A DNA stretch of 64,000 bases from assembly GCF_000615845.1 (NCBI RefSeq), contig NZ_BAML01000001.1:1-64000 (forward strand), written 5' to 3'. The stretch comes from Ligilactobacillus hayakitensis DSM 18933 = JCM 14209. Its GTDB lineage: Bacteria; Bacillota; Bacilli; Lactobacillales; Lactobacillaceae. The notes beneath the pieces are model-generated. The model saw nothing but the letters and a program-made list of their open reading frames with translations. It made no database searches and was not told the DNA's origin. This document shows positions 31,970 to 42,602 of the stretch, piece by piece. The position numbers and the translations under genes are program-made. How positions within the stretch are numbered: the stretch's first letter is position 1; the number at the start of each line of letters is the position of its first letter.

Positions 31970-32437
31970 CTATAACGAGCCAAAGATACGTGACCAAAAA
32001 CTTTTTTTCGTATTATCATTCGAACTTTCCTTGGTAATAAAGAGATCAGGATAAAGTTTTTGGGCGGATATATCCGGAATATTTAAAGCTTGTTTTGGAT
32101 GACAAACTATCATTGCAAATGAATCAGTAGAATTTTTAAAAGATTCATTTGATAAGTATTCAAAATGAGTTCCAGTATTTTTGGCGATTTTCATTCCAAC
32201 TTTGACAATTGATGTAGGAAGTTTACCATGAAATTTTAAAATAAATGATGGGTTTTCTTGAAGAGCAAGTTCAATAGCTTTCAAACAAGCCCCTTCGTTA
32301 ATTTGTAGGTCATTAAAAGTAATACCTAGATATACACGTTCACGGTAGGTACCTAAGTATTTATTTTGTTCATCGGGTTTTAATTTGGGAGTACCATAAA
32401 AACCTTGATCTAGACGATCTTGTACATTATCTGACAT
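31970..32437 (-). CDS. yueI: YueI family protein (DUF1694)
   Basis: A 155-residue soluble protein of the YueI/DUF1694 family, whose biochemical role is unknown. Recognisable pieces are the N-terminal DRLDQGFYGTPKL, TYRERVYLGITF and the closing Phe/Trp-containing SFWSRIFGSL. ATG 32437 follows GGAGGAA. The rpsD terminator's T-tract overlaps this ribosome site, so read-through from rpsD is probably its main transcription source. It lies between rpsD and rarA on the minus strand. Confidence 0.8.
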   Translation of the reverse strand: MSDNVQDRLDQGFYGTPKLKPDEQNKYLGTYRERVYLGITFNDLQINEGACLKAIELALQENPSFILKFHGKLPTSIVKVGMKIAKNTGTHFEYLSNESFKNSTDSFAMIVCHPKQALNIPDISAQKLYPDLFITKESSNDNTKKSFWSRIFGSL

Positions 32438-32447
32438 AAATTCCTCC

Positions 32448-32477
32448 AAAAAAAAGCAGCCTCTAAAAGAGACTGCT
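32448..32477 (-). terminator. Terminator after rpsD
   Basis: Minus-strand stem AGCAGTCTC-TTTT-AGAGGCTGCT followed by a run of T. Confidence 0.88.
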
Positions 32478-32493
32478 ATAAAATTGCTAAATA

Positions 32494-33099
32494 TTAACGG
32501 TTGTAGAATTCAACAACAAGAGCTTCATCAATATTAGCATCAAGTTCTTCACGGTCTGGAAGACGTACTAAAGTACCTTCCATCTTGTTTTCGTCGAAGT
32601 TAACGAAAGGAACGCGACCAACAAGAGCTTCAAGAGATTCTTTAACAATTGTTAAGTCTTTTGAACGTTCACGTAAAGAAATTACTTGACCAGGAGTAAC
32701 TTCGTATGAAGGGATATCAACACGCTTACCATCAACAGTGATGTGACCGTGGTTAACCAATTGACGAGCTTGGCGACGAGTTGAAGCCAAACCTAAACGG
32801 TAAACAACGTTATCTAAGCGAGTTTCAAGAAGCTTCATGAAGTTTTCACCGTGCTTACCTTCGCGAATCTTACCAGCTTTTTTGAACAAGTTTGAGAATT
32901 GACGTTCTGTCATTCCATAAGTCATGCGAAGCTTTTGCTTTTCTTGTAATTGCTTACCGTATTCTGATAAGCTACGACGATTGTTTTGACCATGTTGACC
33001 TGGAGCGTATGGACGACGTGATAATTCTTTACCAGTACCTGATAATGAAAAACCTAAACGACGTGATACTTTCCAAGAAGGACCTGTATAACGAGACAT
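32494..33099 (-). CDS. rpsD: 30S ribosomal protein S4
   Basis: A 201-residue primary 16S rRNA-binding protein and translational repressor. The N-terminus ([16 protein letters not shown], no zinc cysteines, so the C- form) and the S4 RNA-binding domain ([20 protein letters not shown], about 93-112) are typical. It is a monocistronic gene on the minus strand preceded by a long structured leader (33136-33272), as expected for S4 autoregulation in Firmicutes. AGGAGG lies before the ATG. Confidence 0.97.
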   Translation of the reverse strand: MSRYTGPSWKVSRRLGFSLSGTGKELSRRPYAPGQHGQNNRRSLSEYGKQLQEKQKLRMTYGMTERQFSNLFKKAGKIREGKHGENFMKLLETRLDNVVYRLGLASTRRQARQLVNHGHITVDGKRVDIPSYEVTPGQVISLRERSKDLTIVKESLEALVGRVPFVNFDENKMEGTLVRLPDREELDANIDEALVVEFYNR

Positions 33100-33135
33100 T
33101 TAAAATTCCTCCAAAAAAATATAAAATATGTTGGA

Positions 33136-33272
33136 GTAAAATAATCCGTTACGTACTTAGTATTCGTGCATTTTATTTTAGACTTTCGCTTTTGCAGCCG
33201 AAAAGTTACTTGTAGAACCACGAAGGCAATAAAATGTTGACGTTCTTACCGTACGCTGCTGCATTATTTTAC
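33136..33272 (-). promoter_or_regulatory. rpsD (S4) autoregulatory leader RNA
   Basis: The 5' untranslated region is about 175 bases long. Its ends form a perfect 10-base closing stem, GTAAAATAAT with ATTATTTTAC, and GCGTACG faces GTACGT just inside. The interior holds further GC-rich hairpins (for example around CTTTTCGGCTGCAAAAG). This matches the class of S4 leaders in which S4 binds its own mRNA near the ribosome site. I infer S4 as ligand from position. Confidence 0.72.
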
Positions 33273-33281
33273 ACAAACAAT

Positions 33282-33310
33282 AGGATAACAAATTAAACTT
33301 ATAAAGTCAA
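33282..33310 (-). promoter_or_regulatory. rpsD: rpsD promoter
   Basis: Minus strand: TTGACT (33310-33305), 17-base spacer, TATCCT (33287-33282), ending about 10 bases before the leader's closing stem. The -35 lies between inverted CTTATAAA / TTTATAAG. Confidence 0.8.
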
Positions 33311-33313
33311 CCT

Positions 33314-33763
33314 TTATAAGTGATTTACTAAGACAGAAACAAATTCTTCCATATTTGCTTGATCTTCTTTTGTGAAACGATTTAAAGAAGGTGAATCGAT
33401 ATCAAGTACACCAAAAGGTTTACCATCTTTGAAAATTGGAACTACTAATTCTGAATTGCTTGCTGAATCACAGGCAATATGACCAGCAAATTCATGAACA
33501 TTAGGAACTAAAAGAGACGAACCCTGTTTTAGCGCAGTACCACAAACACCTTCACCATTTTTGATGTGCATACAAGCAACTTTTCCTTGGAAAGGACCAA
33601 GGACTAGTTCATCTAATTTATCATCGTAAAGATAAAAGCCAACCCAGTTTAAATCTTCCATCGTATCATTGAGAAGCGCTGAGGCGTTTGATAAGTTTGC
33701 AATGATATTTGATTCATTAAATAGTAATGCATCAATCTGTTGAGATAATAAAGTTTTAGTCAT
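33314..33763 (-). CDS. msrC: Free methionine-(R)-sulfoxide reductase, GAF domain
   Basis: A 149-residue single GAF-domain enzyme that reduces free methionine-R-sulfoxide with thioredoxin. The catalytic cysteines appear in KVACMHI, GEGVCGTA and HIACDSAS, and the substrate-pocket segments NWVGFYLY and GVLDIDSPSL are conserved. ATG 33763 lies 8 bases after AGGA; a longer reading to 33802 has no ribosome site. It is divergent from ezrA and upstream of the rpsD promoter. Confidence 0.9.
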   Translation of the reverse strand: MTKTLLSQQIDALLFNESNIIANLSNASALLNDTMEDLNWVGFYLYDDKLDELVLGPFQGKVACMHIKNGEGVCGTALKQGSSLLVPNVHEFAGHIACDSASNSELVVPIFKDGKPFGVLDIDSPSLNRFTKEDQANMEEFVSVLVNHL

Positions 33764-33932
33764 AAAATCATTCCTAACAATTCTAAATTTATTTATAATC
33801 AATCTAATAATAACTATGTATCATACAACGTTACTATGATATAATTAATTTTAGATTTTAATTTTATACGTAATAAATAAATAATTCAACAAATAAATAT
33901 TGATACGCAAGATAACAAGGGTGGTTAAGATT

Positions 33933-35651
33933 ATGATAGTTTTTTTTGTCGCTATTGTTGTGATAGCAATTTTACTGTATTTAGGAATTTTATATTTCCA
34001 AAAATCTTTTAAAAAGCAAATTAATAGTAATCAAGAAGAATTAGAAGAATTAACAGATAGTGGGCTGGAAAAAAAGATTAAGCAAATCAAGAATTTACAT
34101 TTAACAGGAGAAAGTTTAAGTGAGTTTGAAGAAGTTCAAAAAAACTATAAGCATCTTATTAAAAGAGTTTATCCTGAAATATCAGAAATGATTCTAGATT
34201 TGAATGAATTAAATGAAAAATATAAATTTTATAAAGAAAGAACATATATTTTAGAAGTTAATACTAAATTAGAAACCGCAAAAGAAAAGCAACATAACAT
34301 TGAAAAAATGTTAGAAAAAATTGAAGCACGTGCCAAAGAGCATCAAGTAGCGGTTGAAGAATTAAATCAAAAATATAAGAATATCAGAAAAACATTACTC
34401 GCAAAGAATTTTTCATTTGGACCAAGTATTGATAAGTTAGAAGAAAAATTAGTCGAATTAGAAAATGATTTTGATACATATTCTGAAATAACTAAGAGGG
34501 GGGACTACGTAAGTTCAGATCATCCATTGAATGAGTTACGCGATGCAACTGCTGAGATGGAAAGAGACTTAGAAGATATTCCTCCCGTGTATAAGAATAT
34601 TAAAACAACTTTTCCAACTCAATTAAAAGAATTAACAGAAGCCGTGTCTCAAATGGGAAAACAGGGTTTTGCATTTCCTAGGGATTTAGGGGCACAAATA
34701 AAAGAATTGGAAAATCAAATTCAAATTAACGAAGATAATTTGAAAAAACTAGAAGTTTCAAATGCCAAAGTGCTAGATAAAGATATCGCTGATAAAATTG
34801 ATGGAATTTATGAAGTGTTAGAAGATGAATATACTGCACGTCAAAAAGTACAAAAGAAGTTTGAAATGTTTGGTAAATTTATCAAACATGCTCAAACACA
34901 AGAAAAAAATCTTTTGGCTGACTTAAATCGTTTGAAGCAAAATTATACATTGAATCACGACGAATTAGAAGAGGCACAAGGGTTGCAAGAACGAATTAAT
35001 GGAATCCAATCATGGTTCGAAAAGTACCTTAATGATTCCCAAAATAAGTTAGTTCAATATTCTCTTATTGCTGAAAAAATGGAAAATGATATTAAAACAT
35101 TAACGAAAATTGAAGAAAAGCAAAAGTCAATTAACGATAGTGTTTCTAATTTGTGGAAAGAAGAAAAAGATGCCCGCGCAGCAATTCAACATTTTGACGT
35201 TGAATTGCATCGAATGAAGCGTGAGTTACAAAAGTTGAACTTACCAGGTTTATCAAATGAATATCTTGAATTTATGTACAGGGTTAATGACGAAATTGAT
35301 AATGTAGATGAAAAATTAAATCAAGAAATTATAGATATTGACGAAATTACCAAGGATTTAATCAATACGCAAAGCGATTTAGATATTTTAGGTGAAAAAA
35401 CAGATGAAATTATTGCCAGTGCAACTTTAGCAGAAGAAATTTTGCAATATGCTAATAGATATCGTAATAGTAATAACTATCCTGAATTAGCCGATGCTTA
35501 TAATCAAGCTACAGTTTTATTTAATAGTAATTTTGATTATACACAAGCATTAGATATTATTGCTGAAGCGGTTGATCAAATTGAACAAGGAAAACCGGAG
35601 CAAATAATGGATGGATATTATCAAACTCATAAAAAATTATTCTCTAAATAA
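33933..35651 (+). CDS. ezrA: Septation ring formation regulator EzrA
   Basis: A 572-residue division regulator with one N-terminal membrane helix (about 2-22), followed by an almost continuous Glu/Lys-rich coiled coil of spectrin-like repeats. This is the EzrA layout. EzrA restrains Z-ring assembly at wrong places and links FtsZ to cell-wall enzymes. I chose ATG 33933, 8 bases after AAGGGTGG; TTG 33900 would add a basic extension before the helix. It lies upstream of iscS-thiI and is divergent from msrC, as in other lactobacilli. Confidence 0.9.
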   Translation: MIVFFVAIVVIAILLYLGILYFQKSFKKQINSNQEELEELTDSGLEKKIKQIKNLHLTGESLSEFEEVQKNYKHLIKRVYPEISEMILDLNELNEKYKFYKERTYILEVNTKLETAKEKQHNIEKMLEKIEARAKEHQVAVEELNQKYKNIRKTLLAKNFSFGPSIDKLEEKLVELENDFDTYSEITKRGDYVSSDHPLNELRDATAEMERDLEDIPPVYKNIKTTFPTQLKELTEAVSQMGKQGFAFPRDLGAQIKELENQIQINEDNLKKLEVSNAKVLDKDIADKIDGIYEVLEDEYTARQKVQKKFEMFGKFIKHAQTQEKNLLADLNRLKQNYTLNHDELEEAQGLQERINGIQSWFEKYLNDSQNKLVQYSLIAEKMENDIKTLTKIEEKQKSINDSVSNLWKEEKDARAAIQHFDVELHRMKRELQKLNLPGLSNEYLEFMYRVNDEIDNVDEKLNQEIIDIDEITKDLINTQSDLDILGEKTDEIIASATLAEEILQYANRYRNSNNYPELADAYNQATVLFNSNFDYTQALDIIAEAVDQIEQGKPEQIMDGYYQTHKKLFSK

Positions 35652-35670
35652 ATTGAAAATATGGGTTTGT

Positions 35671-35706
35671 AAAAAGAGGACAAAAACTTTCTTTGTCCTC
35701 TTTTTA
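35671..35706 (+). terminator. Terminator after ezrA
   Basis: Stem AAAAAGAGGACAAA / TTTGTCCTCTTTTT. Confidence 0.88.
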
Positions 35707-35792
35707 TTATTCCTAAGAAAGCTTTTGATTTAAATTTTTAGAATATTTTGATAAACTGTTAAAAGAGATTTAAAATTAAGAAGGGTATACAG

Positions 35793-36938
35793 ATGATTTA
35801 TTTTGATAATAGTGCAACTACTAAAGTATTGCCAGAAGTTTTAAAAACTTATAATGTTGTCAGTGAAGAAATTTGGGGAAATCCATCTTCTTTACATAAA
35901 ATGGGTGAAAAATCTTATAATTTACTTGAACAATCAAGAAAACAGATTGCTGACTTGATGGGATGGCAACAAGATGAAATCTATTTTACAAGTGGTGGGA
36001 CTGAAGGTGATAATTGGATTATCAAAGGAACTGCAATTGAAAAAAGACCGTATGGAAAACATATTATTACAACAAGTATTGAGCATCCAGCAGTTTTAAA
36101 TTCAATGCAACAATTAGAAAAACTTGGCTTTGAGGTTACTTATTTACCTGTTGATCGAAATGGGCGAGTGATTGTAGATGATTTAATTGCATCATTGAGA
36201 AATGATACTATTTTAGTTTCGGTTATGGCTGTTAATAATGAAGTTGGTTCAATTCAACCGCTTGCTGAAATAGCTGAAATTTTAAAAAAATATCCTAAAG
36301 TACAATTTCATGTTGACGCTGTTCAAGGAATTGGGAAAGGGATACAAAACTTATTAACGCTTGATAGAATTGATTTTGTTACTTTTTCTGGCCATAAATT
36401 CCATGCTCCAAGAGGCGTTGGGTTCGTTTATAAAAAACGTGGAAAAACAATTGCCCCATTATTATCGGGTGGTGGACAAGAAAAAAATCTACGAAGTAGT
36501 ACTGAAAACTTACCAGCAATTGTTGGTATGGCTAAGGCTTTACGATTATTACTGGAACATGAAACCGATGGGATAAAGAAACAACAAAATATTCGAACAA
36601 AAATCGTAGAACATTTACAAAAATTTGAAAATGTTGAGATTTTTTCTGGGTTAGATGATAAGTTTGCCCCACATATCCTTTGTTTTTCAATTAATGGGGT
36701 GCGAGGTGAAACCATCGTTCATGCCTTTGAAGAGTATGATATTTTCATTTCGACGACAAGTGCGTGTTCATCTAAAAAAGGAACAGTTTCTGGAACTTTG
36801 AAGTCGATGCATATTGATGAAAGTATTGCTACTTCTGCAGTTAGAGTATCATTAGATGAAAACAATACCCTTCAAGAAGCAGAAGAATTTATGAGAGTGT
36901 TTGATATTTTATATAAAAAATTTGAAAAATTAAATTGA
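35793..36938 (+). CDS. iscS: Cysteine desulfurase supplying ThiI
   Basis: A 381-residue PLP enzyme of the NifS/IscS class that takes sulfur from cysteine. The N-terminal YFDNSATT, the PLP lysine in SGHKFHAP (about 200) and the persulfide-forming Cys in TTSACSSKKG (about 325) are all present. It sits 16 bases before thiI, so its natural role is probably sulfur donation for 4-thiouridine at tRNA position 8, as with B. subtilis NifZ. AAGAAGGG precedes the ATG. Confidence 0.93.
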   Translation: MIYFDNSATTKVLPEVLKTYNVVSEEIWGNPSSLHKMGEKSYNLLEQSRKQIADLMGWQQDEIYFTSGGTEGDNWIIKGTAIEKRPYGKHIITTSIEHPAVLNSMQQLEKLGFEVTYLPVDRNGRVIVDDLIASLRNDTILVSVMAVNNEVGSIQPLAEIAEILKKYPKVQFHVDAVQGIGKGIQNLLTLDRIDFVTFSGHKFHAPRGVGFVYKKRGKTIAPLLSGGGQEKNLRSSTENLPAIVGMAKALRLLLEHETDGIKKQQNIRTKIVEHLQKFENVEIFSGLDDKFAPHILCFSINGVRGETIVHAFEEYDIFISTTSACSSKKGTVSGTLKSMHIDESIATSAVRVSLDENNTLQEAEEFMRVFDILYKKFEKLN

Positions 36939-36954
36939 GAAAGGTAATTAATTA

Positions 36955-38171
36955 ATGCAATATACTGAAATTATGGTTCGTTATGGGGACCTTTCAACAA
37001 AAGGAAAAAATAAACGGAATTTTATTGATCGTTTAGGTTTTAACGTACGTGCTAGTTTAGCAAGTTTTAAAAATCTTGATATTAAGGCCCGTCGTGATCG
37101 AATGCATATTCAATTAAATGGTGAATCTTCTGATGATGTAGTTGCGCGTTTAAGCCAAGTATTCGGGATTCAAAATTTTTCACCATCAATTCGAGTAGAA
37201 AAAGATATTGAAAAAGTTAAAGCAACAGCAATTGAAATGCTAAAAGAAAAATATTTTGACGGCATGACTTTTAAAATTAACACACGACGTTCTGATCATA
37301 ATTTTGAATATGATACAAACGAACTTAACAATTTGTTGGGTGGTGCAATTTTAGAAAATATTGATGGGATTAAAGTTAAAATGAAAAATCCTGATATTAC
37401 TTTGCGTGTTGAAGTTCGTATCGATGGAATCTACCTATCACATGAAACAATTGATGGTGCAGGGGGATTACCGGTTGGAACAGCTGGAAAAGCAATGTTA
37501 ATGCTTTCCGGTGGAATTGATTCACCTGTAGCAGGATATTTAGCGATGAAACGTGGAGTTGATATTGAAATGGTACACTTTTTCAGTCCTCCATATACAA
37601 GTGAACAAGCTTTGAACAAGGCAAAAGAATTGACTGCTAAATTAACCCCTTATGTTGGTAAAATTAAATTTATTCAGGTCCCATTTACAGAAATTCAAGA
37701 AACTGTAAAGGAAAAAGTCCCATCAGGATATTTAATGACAATTCAACGTCGTTTTATGTTAAGAATTACAGCATTATTAGCGCAACAACGTAAAGGTTTG
37801 GCAATTTTTAACGGTGAAGCCTTAGGCCAAGTTGCTTCTCAAACTCTTGAAAGTATGGCAGCAATTAACGATGTAACAACAATGCCGGTATTAAGACCAG
37901 TTGTTTCAATGGATAAAAATGAAATTATTAAAATTGCAGAAGAAATTGATACATTTGATTTATCAATTCAACCATTTGAAGATTGTTGTACAATCTTTGC
38001 GCCACCCGCACCAAAAACTAAGCCAAAAATTGAAAAAGCGCGTTATTATGAAGAACGTCTTGATATTGATGGTTGATTGAACGCTCAATAGCTGGTGTGA
38101 AAATTACAGAGATTAATATTGGCGACGAATTTATGAATAAAGATAGCCAAGTATTTGCTGAATTACTTTAA
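36955..38171 (+). pseudogene. thiI: tRNA 4-thiouridine synthase ThiI, frameshifted near its 3' end
   Basis: ThiI adenylates and thiolates U8 of tRNA. THUMP and PP-loop (SGGIDSPV, about 184-191) domains are intact, and the Gram-positive form without a rhodanese domain is expected. The frame stops at TGA 38074-38076 after residue 373 (ERLDIDG). Adding one T to the T2 run at 38073-38074 continues [17 protein letters not shown]... to TAA 38169-38171 and gives 405 residues, the normal length. Loss of the last 32 residues may or may not abolish activity. It may be a base-call error. Confidence 0.88.
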
Positions 38172-38177
38172 AATATC

Positions 38178-38206
38178 TTGACATTTGGCAAAGATAACCA
38201 TAAAAT
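38178..38206 (+). promoter_or_regulatory. valS: valS promoter
   Basis: TTGACA (38178-38183), 17-base spacer, TAAAAT (38201-38206), just before the T-box leader. Confidence 0.85.
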
Positions 38207-38211
38207 ACACC

Positions 38212-38442
38212 TATAAGCAATGAACAAGAGGGCTATTATTAAGGTATTAAAGAGAACGGCCGGTTGGTGAAAGGCCAAATACAAGATAATGGTTGTAGCT
38301 TGTGAGCTGTTACTTTGAACGATGTAGTAGGGGTAACCGGATTAATTTTCGTTAACAATGATTTAAGAGGAGCATTAAAGCTCAATTTAGGTGGTACCAC
38401 GGCACTGTCGTCCTATGTATATGGATGATGGTGTTTTTTTGT
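38212..38442 (+). promoter_or_regulatory. T-box leader of valS
   Basis: The conserved T-box AGGTGGTACCACGG is at 38389-38402. It is followed by a terminator stem CACTGTCGTCC / GGATGATGGTG and seven T. Stem I is upstream (about 38212-38305). Pairing of GCTATTATT with GATAA...TAGC leaves GGTTG unpaired on the right, so the specifier may be GUU (Val); I hold that loosely. Uncharged tRNA-Val would favour the antiterminator and turn on valS. Confidence 0.93.
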
Positions 38443-38469
38443 TCCTCAAAATTTGAAAGGATTTTTAAT

Positions 38470-41130
38470 ATGACTAAAGAAATTGAAATGTCTACTAAGT
38501 ATGACCCAGGTCAAGTCGAACCAGGTAGATATCAAAGATGGCTTGATGAAAAACGCTTTAAACCAAATGGTGATAAAAAAGCAAAACCATATTCAATTGT
38601 TATTCCACCACCAAACGTAACTGGTAAGTTACACCTTGGTCACGCATGGGATACAACATTACAAGATATGATTATCCGTCAAAAACGTATGCAAGGTTTC
38701 GATACATTATGGTTACCAGGGATGGACCATGCTGGGATTGCAACTCAAGCTAAAGTTGAAGCTCGTTTAGCAGAAGACGGGATTTCACGTTATGATTTAG
38801 GACGTGAAAAATTTGTGGATAAAGTTTGGGAATGGAAAGATGAATATGCTGACATCATTCACCAACAATGGGCTAAATTAGGATTGTCATTAGATTATGA
38901 TCGCGAACGCTTCACTTTAGATGAAGGGTTATCAAAGGCTGTTCGAAAAGTGTTTGTTACTCTTTACGAAAAGGGATTAATTTATCGTGGCGAATACATC
39001 ATTAACTGGGATCCTAAAGCTAGAACAGCTCTTTCAGATATTGAAGTTATTCACCAAGATGATCAAGGAGCATTTTATCACGTTAAATATCCATTTGCTG
39101 ATGGAACAACATTCAACGGTAAGGATTATATTGAAATTGCAACAACTCGTCCTGAAACAATGATGGGGGATGTGGCAGTAGCAGTTAACCCTAAAGATGA
39201 ACGTTACAAAGATATTGTCGGTAAAGAAGTAATTGTTCCTCTTGTAAATCGTCGAATTCCTATTATTGCAGATGAATATGTTGATATCGAATTTGGAACA
39301 GGGATGGTAAAAATTACTCCAGCGCATGACCCTAACGACTTTGAAGTTGGTAATCGTCATAATTTAGAACGCATCAACACAATGAATGAAGATGCTACAA
39401 TGAACGAAAAAGCTGGTAAGTATGAAGGTATGGATCGTTTTGAAGCAAGAAAAGCAATTGCTAAGGATCTTGAAGACGGCGATTTCATGCTACGTGTTGA
39501 GCCTATTGTACACAGTGTTGGTCATTCAGAACGTACAGGGGTGCAAGTTGAATCTCGTTTATCAACACAATGGTTTGTTAAGATGAAGCCATTAGCAGAA
39601 GCTGCATTAGCAAATCAAAATGGTGATGATCGTGTAGATTTTGTTCCTCCACGATTTGAAAATACATTTACACAGTGGATGGAAAATGTACATGATTGGG
39701 TAATTTCTCGTCAATTATGGTGGGGACACCAAATTCCTGCATGGTATCATAAAGAAACTGGCGAAATTTATGTAGGTGAAGAAGCACCAGCAGATATTGA
39801 AAATTGGGAACAAGATTCAGATGTTTTAGATACATGGTTCTCAAGTGCTTTATGGCCATTTTCAACAATGGGTTGGCCAGACACAGATAGCGAAGATTTC
39901 AAACGTTACTTCCCAACAAATACTTTGGTAACTGGATATGATATTATCTTCTTCTGGGTATCACGGATGATTTTCCAAAGTGTTGAATTTACAGGTCGTC
40001 GACCATTTAAGAATGTTCTTATTCACGGATTAATTCGTGATGAACAAGGCCGTAAGATGAGTAAGTCACTTGGAAACGGAATCGACCCGATGGAAGTTAT
40101 TGAAAAATACGGGGCTGACGCATTAAGATGGTTCTTATCAAATGGATCTGCTCCGGGTCAAGACGTACGTTTCTCATATACTAAGATGGATGCTGCATGG
40201 AATTTCATTAACAAGATTTGGAATGCATCACGTTTCGTAATCATGAATTTGGATGAAAATGTTGAATTAACATTACCTGAAAAACAAAGTTGGCAATTAG
40301 CTGATAAATGGATTTTAAGTAGATTAAACGATACTGTTAAAGATGTTACCCGTTTATTTGATAATTTCGAATTTGGTGAAGCAGGACGTGCTTTATACAA
40401 CTTTATTTGGAATGATTTTTGTGATTGGTATATTGAAATGTCAAAAGAAAATCTTGCAAGTGAAGATCAACAGGTTAAGAAGAATACCCAACGTATCTTA
40501 CGTTATGTATTAGATAATACATTGAGATTACTTCACCCAATTATGCCATTTGTAACAGAAGAAATCTGGTTAACAATGCCTCATGATGGAGATTCATTGG
40601 TTGTGGCTGATTATCCGGTTGAAAATGCAGAATTTGCTGATGAAACTGCTGAACAAGATATGGGTAAATTGATTGAATTGATTAAAGCTGTACGTAATAG
40701 TCGTTCAGAAGTAAATGCTCCAATGTCATCAGCAATTGACATTTTAATTAAAGTAAAAGACGAAGCAACCAAAGCTGTCTTTGAAACAAACGTAGATTAC
40801 ATTAACCGTTTCTGCCATCCTAAAAAATTAGAAATTGCTAATGACTTGGTTGTGCCAAAACTTGCAATGACTTCAGTAATTACTGGAGCTGAAGTATACT
40901 TACCATTAGCTGATTTAATTAACTTAGAAGATGAAGTGGCTCGTTTACAAGCAGAAGCTAAGAAATTAGAATCAGAAGTAACACGTGCTGAAAAGAAATT
41001 AGGAAATGAACGTTTCGTTTCAAATGCTCCAGAAGAAGTAGTGGCTAAGGAAAAAGAAAAATTAGCTAACTACAAGCAACAACTTGTATCAACAAACGCT
41101 CGTATTTCTGAATTACAAGCAGAATTATAA
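38470..41130 (+). CDS. valS: Valyl-tRNA synthetase
   Basis: An 886-residue class I synthetase. The HIGH-type signature is KLHLGHAW (about 56) within [14 protein letters not shown], and KMSKSLGN (about 530) is the second ATP motif. The editing domain lies between, with [12 protein letters not shown]. The C-terminal coiled coil (about 815-885, E/K/A-rich) binds the tRNA arm. ATG 38470 follows AAAGGA; the upstream in-frame codons overlap the T-box terminator. Confidence 0.97.
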   Translation: MTKEIEMSTKYDPGQVEPGRYQRWLDEKRFKPNGDKKAKPYSIVIPPPNVTGKLHLGHAWDTTLQDMIIRQKRMQGFDTLWLPGMDHAGIATQAKVEARLAEDGISRYDLGREKFVDKVWEWKDEYADIIHQQWAKLGLSLDYDRERFTLDEGLSKAVRKVFVTLYEKGLIYRGEYIINWDPKARTALSDIEVIHQDDQGAFYHVKYPFADGTTFNGKDYIEIATTRPETMMGDVAVAVNPKDERYKDIVGKEVIVPLVNRRIPIIADEYVDIEFGTGMVKITPAHDPNDFEVGNRHNLERINTMNEDATMNEKAGKYEGMDRFEARKAIAKDLEDGDFMLRVEPIVHSVGHSERTGVQVESRLSTQWFVKMKPLAEAALANQNGDDRVDFVPPRFENTFTQWMENVHDWVISRQLWWGHQIPAWYHKETGEIYVGEEAPADIENWEQDSDVLDTWFSSALWPFSTMGWPDTDSEDFKRYFPTNTLVTGYDIIFFWVSRMIFQSVEFTGRRPFKNVLIHGLIRDEQGRKMSKSLGNGIDPMEVIEKYGADALRWFLSNGSAPGQDVRFSYTKMDAAWNFINKIWNASRFVIMNLDENVELTLPEKQSWQLADKWILSRLNDTVKDVTRLFDNFEFGEAGRALYNFIWNDFCDWYIEMSKENLASEDQQVKKNTQRILRYVLDNTLRLLHPIMPFVTEEIWLTMPHDGDSLVVADYPVENAEFADETAEQDMGKLIELIKAVRNSRSEVNAPMSSAIDILIKVKDEATKAVFETNVDYINRFCHPKKLEIANDLVVPKLAMTSVITGAEVYLPLADLINLEDEVARLQAEAKKLESEVTRAEKKLGNERFVSNAPEEVVAKEKEKLANYKQQLVSTNARISELQAEL

Positions 41131-41135
41131 AAATA

Positions 41136-41168
41136 AAAATGACTACTTTTTTAAGTGGTCATTTTTTA
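41136..41168 (+). terminator. Terminator after valS
   Basis: Stem AAAATGACTACTT / AAGTGGTCATTTT followed by T. Confidence 0.85.
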
Positions 41169-41249
41169 TTTGTATGAAATCTAGATATGGAAAAGTAAAT
41201 GAAAGATATGGTAATCTTAAATATAGAAAATGAAGAGTAGGAATAAAAA

Positions 41250-42551
41250 ATGGTTGTTAATAATTACGATGAAGCCTTGGAATTTATTCATGGTAGAACT
41301 CAGTTTAAGAAAATCCCGACACTAAAACGGATGCAATATTTATTAGAAAAGTTAGGAAATCCTCATGTTGGAGGAAAATTTATTCATGTAACTGGTACAA
41401 ATGGAAAAGGATCAACGACTGCATATTTACGTGATTTAATCAAAGCAACTGGTTATTCGGTTGGTACTTTTACCTCGCCGTTTATCCAGAAATTTAATGA
41501 AAGAATTGCAATTAATGGTAATATGATTTCGGATGAAGATTTACTCGAGTTGGTTAGAGTAATTGAGCCAATTGTAAATAAAATGGATGAAGATAAGCAA
41601 AGTGAATTTGGTGGTCCAACAGAATTTGAAATTATCACAGCGATGATGTTTCTATATTTTAAACAACAAGCAGTCGATTATGCTGTTATTGAAGTCGGAA
41701 TCGGAGGTAAATTTGATTCCACAAATGTTTTAACGCCAATTTTATCTGTAATAACAAATGTTAGAATGGATCATAATAAAATTTTAGGGGACACATTAAA
41801 AGAAATTGCTTTCCAAAAATCTGGCATCATAAAAAATAATCAACCGACAATTTTAGGTGATATCTTGCCTAAGCCAAAACAAGTATTAATAGAAGCTGCG
41901 CAGCAAAAGAACTCACTGGTTTATGAAATGGGGCAAGAATTTATTTATAAAAAAGCTCCGACAATGCATTGGGGAGAAAAATTTTCCTTTCATGGAATGG
42001 GATATGATATTCAAAAAATAAAAATTTCTATGCAAGGTCAACATCAAGTGAAAAACGCAGCCCTTGCAATTGCTGCATTCATTAAATTTGCGGAAATGGA
42101 AAATATCGAAATTTCTACAAATCTTATTAAAGATGCAATCGAAAAGACTAGCTGGCAGGGAAGATTAGAATTGGTTAATCAAGAACCATTGATAGTTCTT
42201 GATGGAGCACATAATTTAGCAGCAATTCAGGAAATAAAAAAAGTATTACGAGAAAAATTTTCTGATCGTGAAATATACGTGATTATTTCGATTTTAGAAG
42301 ACAAAGCAGCTGATGAAATGATTGCAGAATTACTGACGCTAAAAAATGTTCATTTGGTAGTTACAACGTTTAATGCGCATCGGAAAGTAACTAACTTGAA
42401 ATATTTAAAAGAAAAATTTCCTAATGTAAAACAGGCTAAAAGTTGGCAAGAGGCTTTACTGGAAGTCACTAATTTAATGTCGATGGAAGATATGATTTTG
42501 TTTACAGGATCGTTATATTTTATTTCAGAAGTTAGAAAGTATTTCAAATAA
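41250..42551 (+). CDS. folC: Folylpolyglutamate synthase / dihydrofolate synthase
   Basis: A 433-residue Mur-ligase-fold enzyme that adds glutamates to folates. The ATP motif GTNGKGSTTAYL (about 49-60), the omega-loop TFTSPFIQKFNERI, EVGIGGKFDSTN, and the C-terminal-domain start LDGAHN are all present. AGGA lies before the ATG. Order valS-folC-radC is conserved in lactobacilli. Confidence 0.95.
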   Translation: MVVNNYDEALEFIHGRTQFKKIPTLKRMQYLLEKLGNPHVGGKFIHVTGTNGKGSTTAYLRDLIKATGYSVGTFTSPFIQKFNERIAINGNMISDEDLLELVRVIEPIVNKMDEDKQSEFGGPTEFEIITAMMFLYFKQQAVDYAVIEVGIGGKFDSTNVLTPILSVITNVRMDHNKILGDTLKEIAFQKSGIIKNNQPTILGDILPKPKQVLIEAAQQKNSLVYEMGQEFIYKKAPTMHWGEKFSFHGMGYDIQKIKISMQGQHQVKNAALAIAAFIKFAEMENIEISTNLIKDAIEKTSWQGRLELVNQEPLIVLDGAHNLAAIQEIKKVLREKFSDREIYVIISILEDKAADEMIAELLTLKNVHLVVTTFNAHRKVTNLKYLKEKFPNVKQAKSWQEALLEVTNLMSMEDMILFTGSLYFISEVRKYFK

Positions 42552-42602
42552 GTAGAAAAATTATAAATTATTTTACGTATGTTATATGTGAGGTGATTAA
42601 TA

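Noticed and set aside
33299-33321. Inverted repeat CTTATAAA/TTTATAAG after msrC
   Set aside because: No T-run on the msrC strand, and it overlaps the rpsD -35; not convincing as a terminator.
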